Shown here piece by piece: positions 1 through 10,242 of a stretch of 64,000 nucleotides of DNA; position 1 is the first letter of the stretch, and each line of letters opens with the position of its first letter. The notes beneath the pieces were generated by a model that had not been told where the DNA came from, did no database searches, and was given only the letters and a program-made list of their open reading frames with translations. The position numbers and the translations under genes are program-made. The stretch is from Calocera cornea HHB12733 (lineage: Eukaryota > Basidiomycota > Dacrymycetes > Dacrymycetales > Dacrymycetaceae), in assembly GCA_001632435.1 (NCBI GenBank), contig KV424027.1, positions 1 through 64,000 of the forward strand. The letters are read 5' to 3'.

Positions 1-27
1 GTTGTAGAAACGTCGCCCGCGCGAGGG

Positions 28-52
28 GGGTCCCAATGCCCCATTGGGACCC
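28..52. repeat. Perfect hairpin, 11-bp arms
   Basis: GGGTCCCAATG at 28-38 is the exact reverse complement of CATTGGGACCC at 42-52, with a CCC loop. Its function is unknown; it could be a remnant of a terminal inverted repeat. Confidence 0.8.
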
Positions 53-1414
53 TGTACAGAGCTTAGGACATTGCGTTCATTTCACAATGTTTACCATGTT
101 GGTCGTGTGAACTACAGAAACACTACGCTATCCTATTCTTGTTCTCGGTCTCTTGCATGGCATTGTTGAGCGCAGCCCAGCGATGGTGGCCTTGGATCTT
201 GATAATGTCAGAAATGACAGGTTCGTGTGCAATGGGCAGAATTGGCTGGATGCCATTATTGATGGGCTGGTTGCTTTTGACGGTGTGACTGTGTTAGCAT
301 GTACTTTGGGCACTGGCTGATGGCATACTCTCTGGCCCGTGCAGCATTGTGTTGTTCTGCATAGTATCGTTTTGAGCATCCATTGTGTTTGACATTGTGC
401 TCTCTACATGCGTAGTAGGTAAGTGGATAAGGAAAGTGCATCAACAAGAGAACATACTGCTTTCACTCAGTTGCCTTATAAGGAAGGTGGTGGTTGGGGA
501 TGAAGGATGGCCTGCTCAGAGGGGGGGGGGGGTACTCTTTATATATGATTTTGATTTAACGGCTGCGGGGCAGAGTATGGTAGCCTACGTGCGGATATAT
601 TGAAAATACAACTCTGTTATATTCACCTGCAAAATGAAGCATTGATGATGGATTATTGATAGATTCTCGCATTCAATACTCGGCAAGTTAGGCCATACAG
701 TGTGTGGCAATGGGCAAGGGTACCATGACTGAGTGGAAGTATTCGTGGTGGGATCCCACCACCAATACTTTCATCATTCCGCGTCAAAAGTGAGACTGGT
801 GGTTTGCCCGGTTTTCCTTCAGGGCCCATGTGCGGATGCATTTTGGTGGTGTTTACATGTAACATGCCCTTTTCGGGTCTAAGTCTAACCCTGACCATGC
901 TCAATTCGGCTATAGATACTGGCTCACAAGGAATAGCCTAAGTGATACCTAAGAATCCTCATGCTCACAGTAGGCATACCAAGGGGCTACCCAGTCCTGG
1001 TGTCCATACCAAGTCAGAACAGGTTCCTGTCTCAGCCACTCCAAGATACTCAGGTGTGCTGATAATAAGCATACCAGGACCTCATGTTCATACTGAGTCA
1101 TGGCAAGGACATACTGTGAATGTCATGTCTAACCTATCATTCATACTATAGGAAGCTGATAATAGGTCTTTGCTATACCAGCCATGGCTGAGATGCCTCT
1201 CCTCTCCTATCCCTTGGCACCCCTAGTACCCCCCAGACATACCCAAAGCATACCCAAAGCCATCCACCCACCCATCCCCACCCATGACCCCCTGAGAGGC
1301 CCCAGGGAGCCCCCAGGGTGACTGGGAATGGACCCTGCACAGCCGCTAAAAGTGGTCCCTGGGTGGCTGTGTAACCCTCACCCCTAGCCCTCTTCACCCA
1401 TAAAGTGCTATAGG

Positions 1415-1490
1415 ATTCGTTCGAGACTCGTTCGAGACTCGTTCGAGATTCGTTCGAGACTCGTTCGAGACTCGTTCGAGAATCGTTGAG
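1415..1490. repeat. 11-bp tandem repeat, seven units
   Basis: Seven near-identical head-to-tail units of the form A(C/T)TCGTTCGAG; the last is degenerate and one base short. Each unit contains TTCGAA-like half-palindromes. No gene is attached to it. Confidence 0.85.
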
Positions 1491-2725
1491 AGTTGGCAGA
1501 GGTCAGTATGGCTGGTGCAGGGCTTGCAGTGTTGGGGCAAGAGTACTGGGCGTGCAGGCGTAGCTCAGGGGGTGAGGCTTGATGAGGAGTGGAGTCCTCA
1601 AAGTGCACAGGCCTGGACTTCGACGTGTAGCTGCAGGAATCTGCAAAGGTCCATGAAGGTCGACAAGCATCTGCAGAGCCGCGCCTGGCATTCATTGTTG
1701 TAAACATCATGGTCAAGCTCTCGAAGGATAGCGCAGTTGCGCACCTGTTATGTTGGTAGCCTCCGAGCTATCAAGCGGGGTGGTATGCGACCACAACGCA
1801 AGGTCCACCTGCGGCTCCTCGCCGCTAGTCTGCCCTCACAGATGTGCAGCGATTCCACACTGCCTTAACTGACGTCGAGGTGCGCAGAAAGCGCAATGCT
1901 GCTGGTCGTCTTGAGTTGTCTTTACTGCTGGAATCGATGCGTTGTGGTTACCTGTAGCTATTGAGCGTACTGACAGGGCTGGAAGTGTTGCGGGGGCGTG
2001 GATGGCAGGGCTAGATGGCAGGCCGGCCAGTGTAGGCTGAGGTTGAGGTGACGGTTGAGGACAAAGGTCGGTCCTTGACTATTGGGGTCCAGCGGTTGCG
2101 CGAGTGGTAGGACCGTGGGCTATCGCCCGACAGCCAACCTCGCCGTTCTCAGCCGTCTCCCACTCGATTGCCGCCGTTGAAGACGCAGTGGGTGGATGCA
2201 TGCTGAGAGAAGGACTGGAAAGGTGAGCAAGGGTGGACAGTGCGTAAGAAGCTTGCCTTTGGCTGCCTTTCACTGCTATTCATTGCCGTTTGGTGCCAGG
2301 GTGTCGTGAGGGTCCAGGCTGTCAGACCTGTCACGAGCAGCCTCGCCGTTCTCAACAACAGCTGAGGTGATTGTGTCCTAGATTTTGGCAGTAGAGAGGA
2401 GAGGGGGACGCGCAGAGTTTGGAAAAGGAACGGAGGTGGGAGAGTGGGGGGAAGAGGCGGAACGGCGAGCTTATTGCAGAGGCGCGCAAATGCCCATTGG
2501 CGCGGCGCGCGCCGGATAGGGGACCGTGCTCAACCACCAAGCTCCAATACTAGCTTCAACATGCTATGAGTGGACATGGCGTCAACCGCCTTCCCAGTAT
2601 ATCAGATACTTGCTGTAACCAAGTATACACAATGGGTGTTAATGAAGAAAAGGGCGTGAAAAGACCAGCAGAGGTGCACTAAACAGTCTAAAGCTATTCA
2701 GATGTGTTCATATTGGCCATGCGTG

Positions 2726-2788
2726 AAGTCGTTTCCACGAGTTTACATCTGCTGATAAGGCTAATACGTAAACTCGTGGGAACGACTT
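2726..2788. repeat. Inverted repeat with 21-bp arms
   Basis: The left arm at 2726-2746 and right arm at 2768-2788 are reverse complements with a single mismatch, separated by a 21-base loop. The right arm lies inside the first copy of the ~107-bp duplicated block, so the hairpin could be the end of a small non-autonomous element. Confidence 0.8.
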
Positions 2789-3022
2789 TACGTATTTCAG
2801 ACCTGAAATCAGCCCAGACCCCACAACTCTTACCCTAACCAACCATGAAAACACTATAGATATTTCATCCTGGGGACTACAACTGTAACCGCAACTTCTC
2901 GAAAAACCCCCTTAGATGAGGCTAATACTTAAACTTGTGGGAACGACTTTACGTATTTCAGACCTTAAATCAGCCCAGACCCCAAAACTCTTACCCTAAC
3001 CAACCATGAAAACACTATAGAT
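2757..3022. repeat. Direct duplication of a ~107-bp block
   Basis: The block at about 2757-2862 recurs at about 2916-3022 with only a handful of substitutions. Both copies share the core TGGGAACGACTTTACGTATT and end in a stretch containing ACCCTAACCAACCATG. They are separated by about 50 unrelated bases. Confidence 0.85.
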
Positions 3023-3344
3023 AACAGGTAAACTGGCTGTGGTCATCTTAACATGTGAAGGTAGGGTTGTGCTGAAAGGGTTAGGGTGCTAAATATTCAT
3101 TTAGTGGTAGGGTTGGCAAAGACCCTTGGGGTTTAGGGTTAGTTGCAGGGCGGGACAAGGCAGGCTGGAGAATTGCCAATGGCTGAGCGTGTGTTTTTGC
3201 CTGCATCGTGTGACTATCATTGGAGTAGCTAGCAAGTGCTGATGCGCGAGTTCTGGTGCTGGAGCATGATCTCCTTTGCGATCTTGACCCAAGGATGCGG
3301 GGCAATGACTGCGTCTAGGTCAACACGCCGCTGTTGCTTGATGG

Positions 3345-4358
3345 ACCGCGAGGAGGATCTGAGCATGGTTCTTCGGGTCGTTTGTAGTAGGAGGCCGTGG
3401 GGCTGACGACGCTCTTCGGCTTCTGTCTCAATGTCGCGCTGATGGTGCGTTTTCCTGCTTCCCCCTTCTGCGTCAATGTAGGGGCAGGCTGATGTGGTTG
3501 TATGGGGTACGGGGCCTGCGATCTCGCCGCCCTGCCCCGACCGACAGGGATGGCCTTCGCCCAGATGCTATGTGACAACCTCGGCAACGTGGGAGCGATA
3601 GGATCCTGCTGATCATCGTCGAGCTGCTGAGGGTTGGTGCGTAGTCCGTAGTCCGCCACACAAATACTGTCTGGTGTTTGAGAGGCTGATGGGAGGCAGT
3701 CGTCTGCCAGGTACGCGATCTCATACGCGTCCCTTGGGAGCTCCAACACCGTGTTTCAAGCGACTCCTGGCCGGCCTCAGACTCCTCGGCAAAGTAAACC
3801 CTCTAACGAAGTACGCCCCCTGATCACGCACCCCGGCCTTGGCGGGTGACGACAATTCATGCAGAACGCCGGTCAACGGCATCCCCTTCAGGGACAGGCA
3901 TATTGGGCACGCCCCAGGTGTACCCTGTTAGCGTGCAGCCGATGAACTGGTGCATGTGCTGACTTGTGTTTTTTCATGGTCTTGTGCGGGCTGCTGACGC
4001 GAGAGGCAATTTATTGGGCTTGCTGACAGGCCCGATACTCGGCTTTGTGATCCCCCTGCCGTCCCTCTGGTACCTCCGGCACGCTGTACGCGCGCTCCCG
4101 CATATTCCACACACTTGAGTCGCAGCTCATCCGACGCCTGCCTCCATGGTGACACCGAGAAATTAGTAGAGAGAGGCCCCGCTGGCGCGGCCGTTGGGGA
4201 ATCGGGTGCCGCGGACCGACTTGGGGAGCGCGTCGGAAGCGAAGCGGGGTGTGGGGAATGGGTGAGAAGCGGGGGGTGGGCTGCTTTGCTGGCGATGGGC
4301 GATGGAGCGAGGTTTGCTGTGGAATGAATGATACGGTGTGAGATGGGCATCGGCGATG
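3345..4358 (+). pseudogene. Decayed partial copy of the ACT-family permease
   Basis: Reading the + strand here reproduces, block after block, the 3' half of the permease encoded on the minus strand at about 20755-22050. Matching landmarks include the reading around GACAACCTCGGC, the last-intron acceptor followed by GCCCGATACTCGG, and a long matching 3' tail through the GAATGATACGGTGTGAGA region. Relative to the intact gene there are internal deletions (one of roughly 230 bases near 3890, another near 3700), many substitutions and in-frame stops, for example just after the residues HIPHT near 4110. It also retains intron sequence, so it arose by DNA-level duplication rather than retroposition. 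It should not encode a functional protein. Confidence 0.85.
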
Positions 4359-4970
4359 AGCTCTTCATTCGCATGGCATGGTGACTAGGGAGCCCAATAT
4401 GGCATCAGTGGGACTCAAAGCGGGTGCGATGGTGAGTCGTGCGGGAGGTCACGATCGGTGATCGTGCCCTCCAAGCAAGGCGGCGGTCCCAGGCCGGGGA
4501 GGCACGGGAGCTGTCCTGGGCGCGCTGATTGCTCTGATGTGGTGTGTGACTTGGGTGGTGCTGGTGCTTGATGGACCCTAACGCGAGAGTTGTGAAGTTG
4601 CGGAAGCTAATAATTTTCCCCAACCCAAACGAGTCTGGCGTGTGCGTCAGTCGTGCTAGTGCGGCCGTTGGGCGATGACCGGCACGGGACGGGTGCGAGA
4701 CCCGCCGAGGAAAAGAGGGAAGGAGCAGTGGATAGAAGGAGGTGTAGAACTGAGAAGGGCGGGGGTTGCTCGGGAGGCCTTCTCCCTCGGTCCTCTCCGT
4801 CTCTTTCCCGCCCCTCCTCAAAAGCCTCGCCCGTCCGTCCATAGACTGACTCCCCCTCCCCTCCCATAGATTCCCCACCTCGCCCGCGCCCCTGCCCGCG
4901 TTTCAATAACGGCCGCTGCCCGAGAGACCATAGAGCGATAGACCCGCACGCCGATAGACTGCGAGACATC
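4359..4970. promoter_or_regulatory. 5' flank of the desaturase gene
   Basis: No gene seen. The part nearest the desaturase (about 4770-4900) is strongly CT-rich on the + strand, as is common just upstream of fungal start codons. No clear TATA box was recognised. Long minus-strand reading frames here are GC-driven shadows. Confidence 0.4.
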
Positions 4971-6513
4971 ATGGCCGCCGCCGTCGTCCCCGCCCCGGCC
5001 ATCCCCGAGCAGACCGCAGACGGAGAGCGCATCATCCCCACAGAGGGCATGGCGCAGTATGTCGTGCCCGACTTCACTATCAAGGACCTGCTCGATGCCA
5101 TCCCTGCCCACTGCTTCAAGCGCAACGCATTCCGCTCCTCCCTCTATGTGTACGTCCCTCTCCGCACGCGCATACACCGTAGCCAGTCCTGACAGCCTGC
5201 AGCCTGTGGGACTTGTCCCTCCTCGCCGTGCTCGCCTACGCTGTCACACAGGCCAACGCCTACCTCAACGCACTCGTCCTGCCGCCGTACGCGAACGCAG
5301 CGGCCAAGTTCGCCCTCTGGAACGCGTACTGGTTTGCCTCGGGGCTCGTCGGCACCGGCGTGTGGGTCCTCGCCCACGAGTGCGGCCACCAGGCCTTCTC
5401 CGAGAGCAAGACGATCAACAACGCGGTCGGATGGGTGCTCCACTCGGCGTATGTCCCCCTCTTCCCCAACCAGGCCGATACTCAGCTGACGCTTCTCGTC
5501 CAGCCTCGGCGTGCCGTACCATTCCTGGCGCATCACCCACGGCAAGCACCACGCCTCGACTGGTCACCTCACCCGAGACCAAGTGCACGTCCCCTGGACG
5601 CGCTCCGACTACGGCCTGGCGCCGCTCGACGAGAACAGGGAGGACCCCGAGGGCCGCTGGATCGCCGAGAGCATGCGGAGGGAGTTCAACGACGCGCTCG
5701 TCGAGACGCCCATCCACCAGTTGTACAAGCTCATCGTCCAGCAGATCGGCGGCTGGCCCGCCTACCTCCTCACCAACGTCTCGGGCCAGCTGAGCTACCC
5801 GGCCGGCACAAACCGTGAGTACCCACCCCGTGGCCTTGTGCCGACGGCCGTGGCTCACCAGTGTTGCTGCAGACTTCAACCCCAAGTCGGTCGTCTTTGA
5901 GCCCAGGCATTACTGGCAGATCATCATGTCCGATGTCGGCGTTGCGTGCTGGCTCGCCGGTCTCGGGACCTGGGCGTACTACCGCGGTATCTCCGAGGTC
6001 GCGCTGTATTACCTTCCCACCTACCTCTGGGTCAACAAGTGAGCGGCTCTTCCACCCATGATACGGAACTAGGTGCTCACAAGGACGCCCAGCTGGCTCG
6101 TCATGATCACCTTCCTCCAGCACACCGACGCGCTCGTGCCCCACTACCGCGGCGGCATGTGGACCTTCCCGCGCGGCGCGCTCGCAACGATCGACCGCCG
6201 CCTGCTGGGCCCCATCGGCGGCTGGGTCCTCCACGGCATCGCCGAGACGCACGTCGCGCACCACGTGCACAGCAAGATGCCGCACTACCACGCGTGGGCG
6301 GCGACGGCCGCGCTCAAGGAGCGCCTCGGGCCCTGCTACATGGAGAGCAACGAGAACATGTTCCGCGCGCTCTGGATCGCCTACCGCGACTGCAAGTTCG
6401 TCGAGGACAAGGGCGACATCGTCTTCTTCAAGAACAGGAGCGGAATCGCAAAGGCCGTCGCCGTCTTCCCGGACAAGGGGGTCATCAGCGACTCGGGCGT
6501 AGATGTCCAGTAG
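4971..6513 (+). CDS. Delta-12 fatty acid (oleate) desaturase
   Basis: Introduces the delta-12 double bond into oleoyl chains to make linoleate, in the ER membrane. Five exons read cleanly: 4971-5149, 5203-5448, 5504-5814, 5873-6038 and 6093-6513, joining in frame to 440 residues, a normal length for the family. The three di-iron histidine boxes are present: HECGHQ in exon 2, HGKHH in exon 3 and HVAHH near the C-terminus. Further family marks are the sequence NHFNP at the exon 3/4 junction and LQHTD at the start of exon 5. Hydrophobic stretches in exons 2 and 4 fit the usual membrane spans. Start ATG at 4971 is the first in frame after the CT-rich flank. A delta-15 or bifunctional desaturase cannot be excluded from motifs alone. 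Confidence 0.95.
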
Positions 6514-7811
6514 GCCCAGTTGGCGGCGCGCGTCGGCCCGAGCCAGCGGTCCGCATAGACGGCGAGGCTTCCACTTGGGAGGCTTCCCGGACACACAGGC
6601 ACGAAGGCCAACATGATGATAGCGAGAGCACTACTCCAGAGCTAATCCAATTTGCACGGTGTTTGCTGCACCTCCTGCCGTGTGAGACACCGTCGTGCCG
6701 GTCGCAGTGGTCGTGCCGATGGGAGAGCGACGGTTTACGACATAGTTGTCTGGTAATCTCAGCGCCAAGCCTGATTGCCTAAGTGAGAGGCGGCACCGTG
6801 GGATAGCAACGACAACCCCTGCTCCTTCGGACCGAATCCTGGGCCGCGTTCGGGACGAGGAGAATCACTCCTGGCCCCAAGGGGTTAGCCAATGCCAAGG
6901 CCGGAACGCGGGTCGCCCCGTACCTCCGACGGTTTCGCGCAGGGAGCCGTGGGAGCAACACAAATATAGCTCTTCCTCGCTCAGCGAGATGAAATGACGC
7001 AGTTTATCTCCTGTGGGGAGAAACCGATCCAGACTAATGAGCTGGGACGGCACAACATCGGACCATCCCGCAGACTCGGGACGAGCAGCCGGCGCTCCGT
7101 GAGAGCGCGCGGTTTAATTAAGGTTGCCAGTGCGGGGAAGATCGCGGGGGAGCACGTGCGGACCGGCACTCTACTCCGCAGCGACCTCAATCAAGGCTCG
7201 TTACCGGTGACCGGGCAGCACGCGTAGTCATATCGACGAAGCTGGCCTCTCCGCCAATTATAACCCCCCGGGCGCTCGGGACGGACATTGCCCTCGTTCG
7301 GATTCGGTCCTCGGACAAATGAAGTTCCGAACAGGTTGATCCCTCAACGACGCAACATGCGCGGATGTGCACTTTTTCCGGCAATGTTGTCATATCTCCA
7401 TACTCCTTCTTCGGCGATCGTCCTCCCTCTGGACGGAACATATTGCTTGAAACTGCTTCTTTAAACACTGGCTCTTGCGGCAAGCCTTCCGATAGACGGG
7501 CGCGTCGCTCTTGGCTTGGCATTCGCGAACTTGCATCTTCAGCGTAATCGTCCCGAAGATCCGACGCAGCAGATCTTGTTGTTACAGCCTCATCTTCTGC
7601 CTTCGTTCGAATATGGGTACATGCTTCTCCCAACAAGCATTCCAGAAGCTGGTCATGGGATACTGTGGAGGCATCCCTGAACGTTATTGGAAAGATTACC
7701 CCGGATATGAATCAGGCACAACGAGCCAGTATCGCGTTCTTGCTCAAATAGCCGGACAATCGCGCTCGTTCAGCGTCAGAAGAAGGCGCCTTCTTGCTGC
7801 TTTATCCGACA
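6514..7811. other. Intergenic, 1.3 kb
   Basis: Nothing recognised apart from a CCAAT word near 6886-6892. It separates the desaturase from the sugar transporter, both on the + strand, and must contain the transporter promoter. Confidence 0.4.
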
Positions 7812-9994
7812 ATGGCGACTCTGGACACCCACCTACCCACGCCCACCGAGATTTTCGAGGACGAACACAAGGAGGCCGTCGGCGAGGATGAGTTTCACCG
7901 TCGCATCATTGCCAAGGAAGGCGCCGTGGTCGCTGGTGGCAATCTTGACTATGCACGACTTCAAGCCGAGTACAAGTGGAATCCTCTCAGCCTTAACGCT
8001 ATCCGACTGTACGGCTGTCTTGTTATGCCATACTGCTGCTCGATGGCGAACGGTTTTGATGGGTCCATCATGAGCACAATCAACACGATGAGCCAGTACC
8101 TCAACTACTTCGGGCTGAAGGAGGTCGGGGCTTCTACCAGTCTTGTCTTCAGTATCTACAATGTGGTACGTTTGTGGAAGGAGCTGTGGGAAGAATGACG
8201 GTGACACAACATGCAGGGCAATATGGTTGGAGCGCCATTCTCTGGCATTGCTACCGAGAAGCTGGGTCGTCGTGGTGGGATGTTCCTTTACGTATGCTTC
8301 GACTCGATATGCTTTACTCCCTGTATTGACGCTTTGGCAGGCATTCTTCGTATGGATCGGAATTGGCTTGATCGTGGGAGCCAAGACTCACGCGATGTTC
8401 ATCGGTGGACGTTTCGTTCTTGGCTTCGGCATTGCATTCGCGACGTGTGCCGCTCCGACGTATGCAACAGAAATCACTCCTCCCACTTGGCGTGGGCGTC
8501 TTGCCGGTCTCTACAATACTTGTAGGTATTCTACTTTGTTGGTTAGAACAGATCTGATTCGTTACACAGTTTACCAGGTTGGAAGTGTCATCGTGACCGG
8601 CATCATGGTGTCCAGCGTAAACCATATGTTTTCTGTTCACAATATATTGTCTGACAAATGCTTCAGACGAAATTCCCCACTTCTTGGGCATTCCGGCTCC
8701 CTCTGCTCCTCCAGCTTATTCCGTCCGTCATTGTCGGTGTTGGTGTCTTCATGCCATTTGTCAAAGAGAGCCCTCGCTGGCTCATGGCACACGGGCGCGA
8801 AGAGGAGGCCATGAAAATTATCATCGATTTCCAGTAAGTCTGTATGATCCATTGTTATTCTGTCTTGTAACCTGGTGTTCAGTGCCGACGGTGACCCTAA
8901 TCATCCCATCGTGGAGCTTGAGATGCGCGAAATTCGTGCATCCCTTGCGGAAGAAGGTAACCTTGCGCTGCCCTGGTATGTTCCAACCGTTGTGACTGTA
9001 GACTTCTGTGCTGACATCCGCCAGGTGGGACTGGTCGTGCTTATGGAAGAACACTGAATTCCGTTGGCGCTCACTGATGATGGTGATCATGAGCTTCTTC
9101 GGTCAGTGGTCCGGCAACGGCCTCGGCTATTTCACCCCTGTGTACGCCGAATTTATGTGTGCAGAGCCAGCTGGCTTACTCCTCCGATTCTAGGCTCTAT
9201 GAGAACGTGGGTATCACCGATCAGAACCGCCGTGTCGTCCTAAGCTTTATTGGAACTGTGGGTGGTTACTTTCAAGTTAGGTCACACGGCGCTGACCCCA
9301 CCAACAGTTTATCTCCTGGTTCGGTGCTGTGGCGGGTGCGGCTACAACTGATTGGTTTGGCCGACGCGGTCGCTTGATCTGGGGAACTCTTGTCCTCTGT
9401 ATCACATTGGCATTGATCACCCTCCTTACGGGTCTGTACGGCTCCACTGGCGTTCATAACATTGCCGGTTCGAACACAGCAATTGGTGAGCCTGTCCGAT
9501 GTTCGGCGTATTTGAGAGGTACTGACATTTCCCAACAGCTTTTATCAACCTGTTCAGTGTTTTCTTTGCCTTTGCATACACCCCGCTGCAATCGCTCTAT
9601 TGCGCAGAAACGCTCCATTATACTCAACGCGCAAGGGGCATGGCCATGCATGGATTCCTGGGCAACGTTGCCTTGTACGCTGCCCCATCATCTTCGCCGA
9701 CCGTCATCTAATGCGTGCCTTCCGTACAGGTTTGTCAACACCTACGGTATCCCTATCGCACTTGCCAACATCGGATACAAGACGTACTTGGTGTACGTGG
9801 GTTGGACGGCGCTTGAAGTGGTCGTCTGGTATTTCTGCGCGGTGGAGACGAGAGGCTTTACTATCGAGGAGCTCGACGAAATCTTCAAGTCCCCGAACCC
9901 TATCAAAGCATCCCAACGTCGTTACAAGCTGAAGGTCAGCCATGGACATCTCGAGAATTTTAACGAGAAGACGGTATCCACACCGCCTGCCTAA
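7812..9994 (+). CDS. MFS sugar transporter, lactose-permease (Lac12) type
   Basis: A proton-coupled hexose or disaccharide importer of the plasma membrane, by family. Eleven exons were read: 7812-8165, 8217-8291, 8341-8521, 8570-8616, 8667-8833, 8883-8975, 9025-9141, 9194-9257, 9308-9485, 9539-9674 and 9730-9994, which join to 558 residues. Sugar-porter signatures are visible: GFDGSIM after TM1, EKLGRRGG between TM2 and TM3, PESPRW-type motif read as KESPRWL, and VETRGFTIEELD at the end. The segment NGLGYFTPVLYENVGIT is typical of the Lac12-like branch. Start ATG at 7812; an upstream TTG in frame is not used. No frameshift is needed once the ten introns (46-54 bases) are removed. The substrate cannot be decided from sequence. 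Confidence 0.9.
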
Positions 9995-10242
9995 TGGTTC
10001 ACCACACATGAGTGAGGGGAAAGTCTTGATCAGTCGAAATAGGGTCATTGTATAGGTGGAGCATTTACGAAAGACTGCACAATTACCAATCTTGAGGACC
10101 TTAGGATCATAATCCATCGGATCCAAGTCCACGATGCTGTGATATTATACGTAAATGCGGCATGAGCAATACTGTAGGTATAACGGGCTTCGCTGTGGGC
10201 CACAATGGGGCCGGTATCAAAATGGAGGAAGCACCAACTCAT

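Larger units (their letters stand above)
1..3344. other. Gene-poor, repeat-bearing stretch
   Basis: No open reading frame here has convincing family similarity, codon continuity or splice structure, so I annotate no gene. The stretch holds several repeat features listed separately: a perfect 11-bp-arm hairpin at the left edge, a 12-G run at 521-532, an 11-bp tandem repeat near 1.4 kb, a 21-bp inverted repeat and a duplicated ~107-bp block at 2.7-3.0 kb. TTAGGG-like words occur around 2.83-3.14 kb but are scattered, not a telomere array. It looks like degraded mobile or subtelomere-like DNA; that is inference. Confidence 0.5.

Noticed and set aside
2830..3140. Telomere repeats (TTAGGG-like words)
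   Set aside because: Only isolated, imperfect units occur; there is no uninterrupted array.
4607..5177. Minus-strand frames of 119-172 codons over the desaturase start
   Set aside because: They are antisense to the desaturase exon 1 and CT-rich leader; composition (Gly/Arg) reflects GC bias.
9140..9164. A 25-base intron in the sugar transporter
   Set aside because: Too short to splice; the 52-base intron 9142-9193 restores the conserved VLYENVGIT reading.
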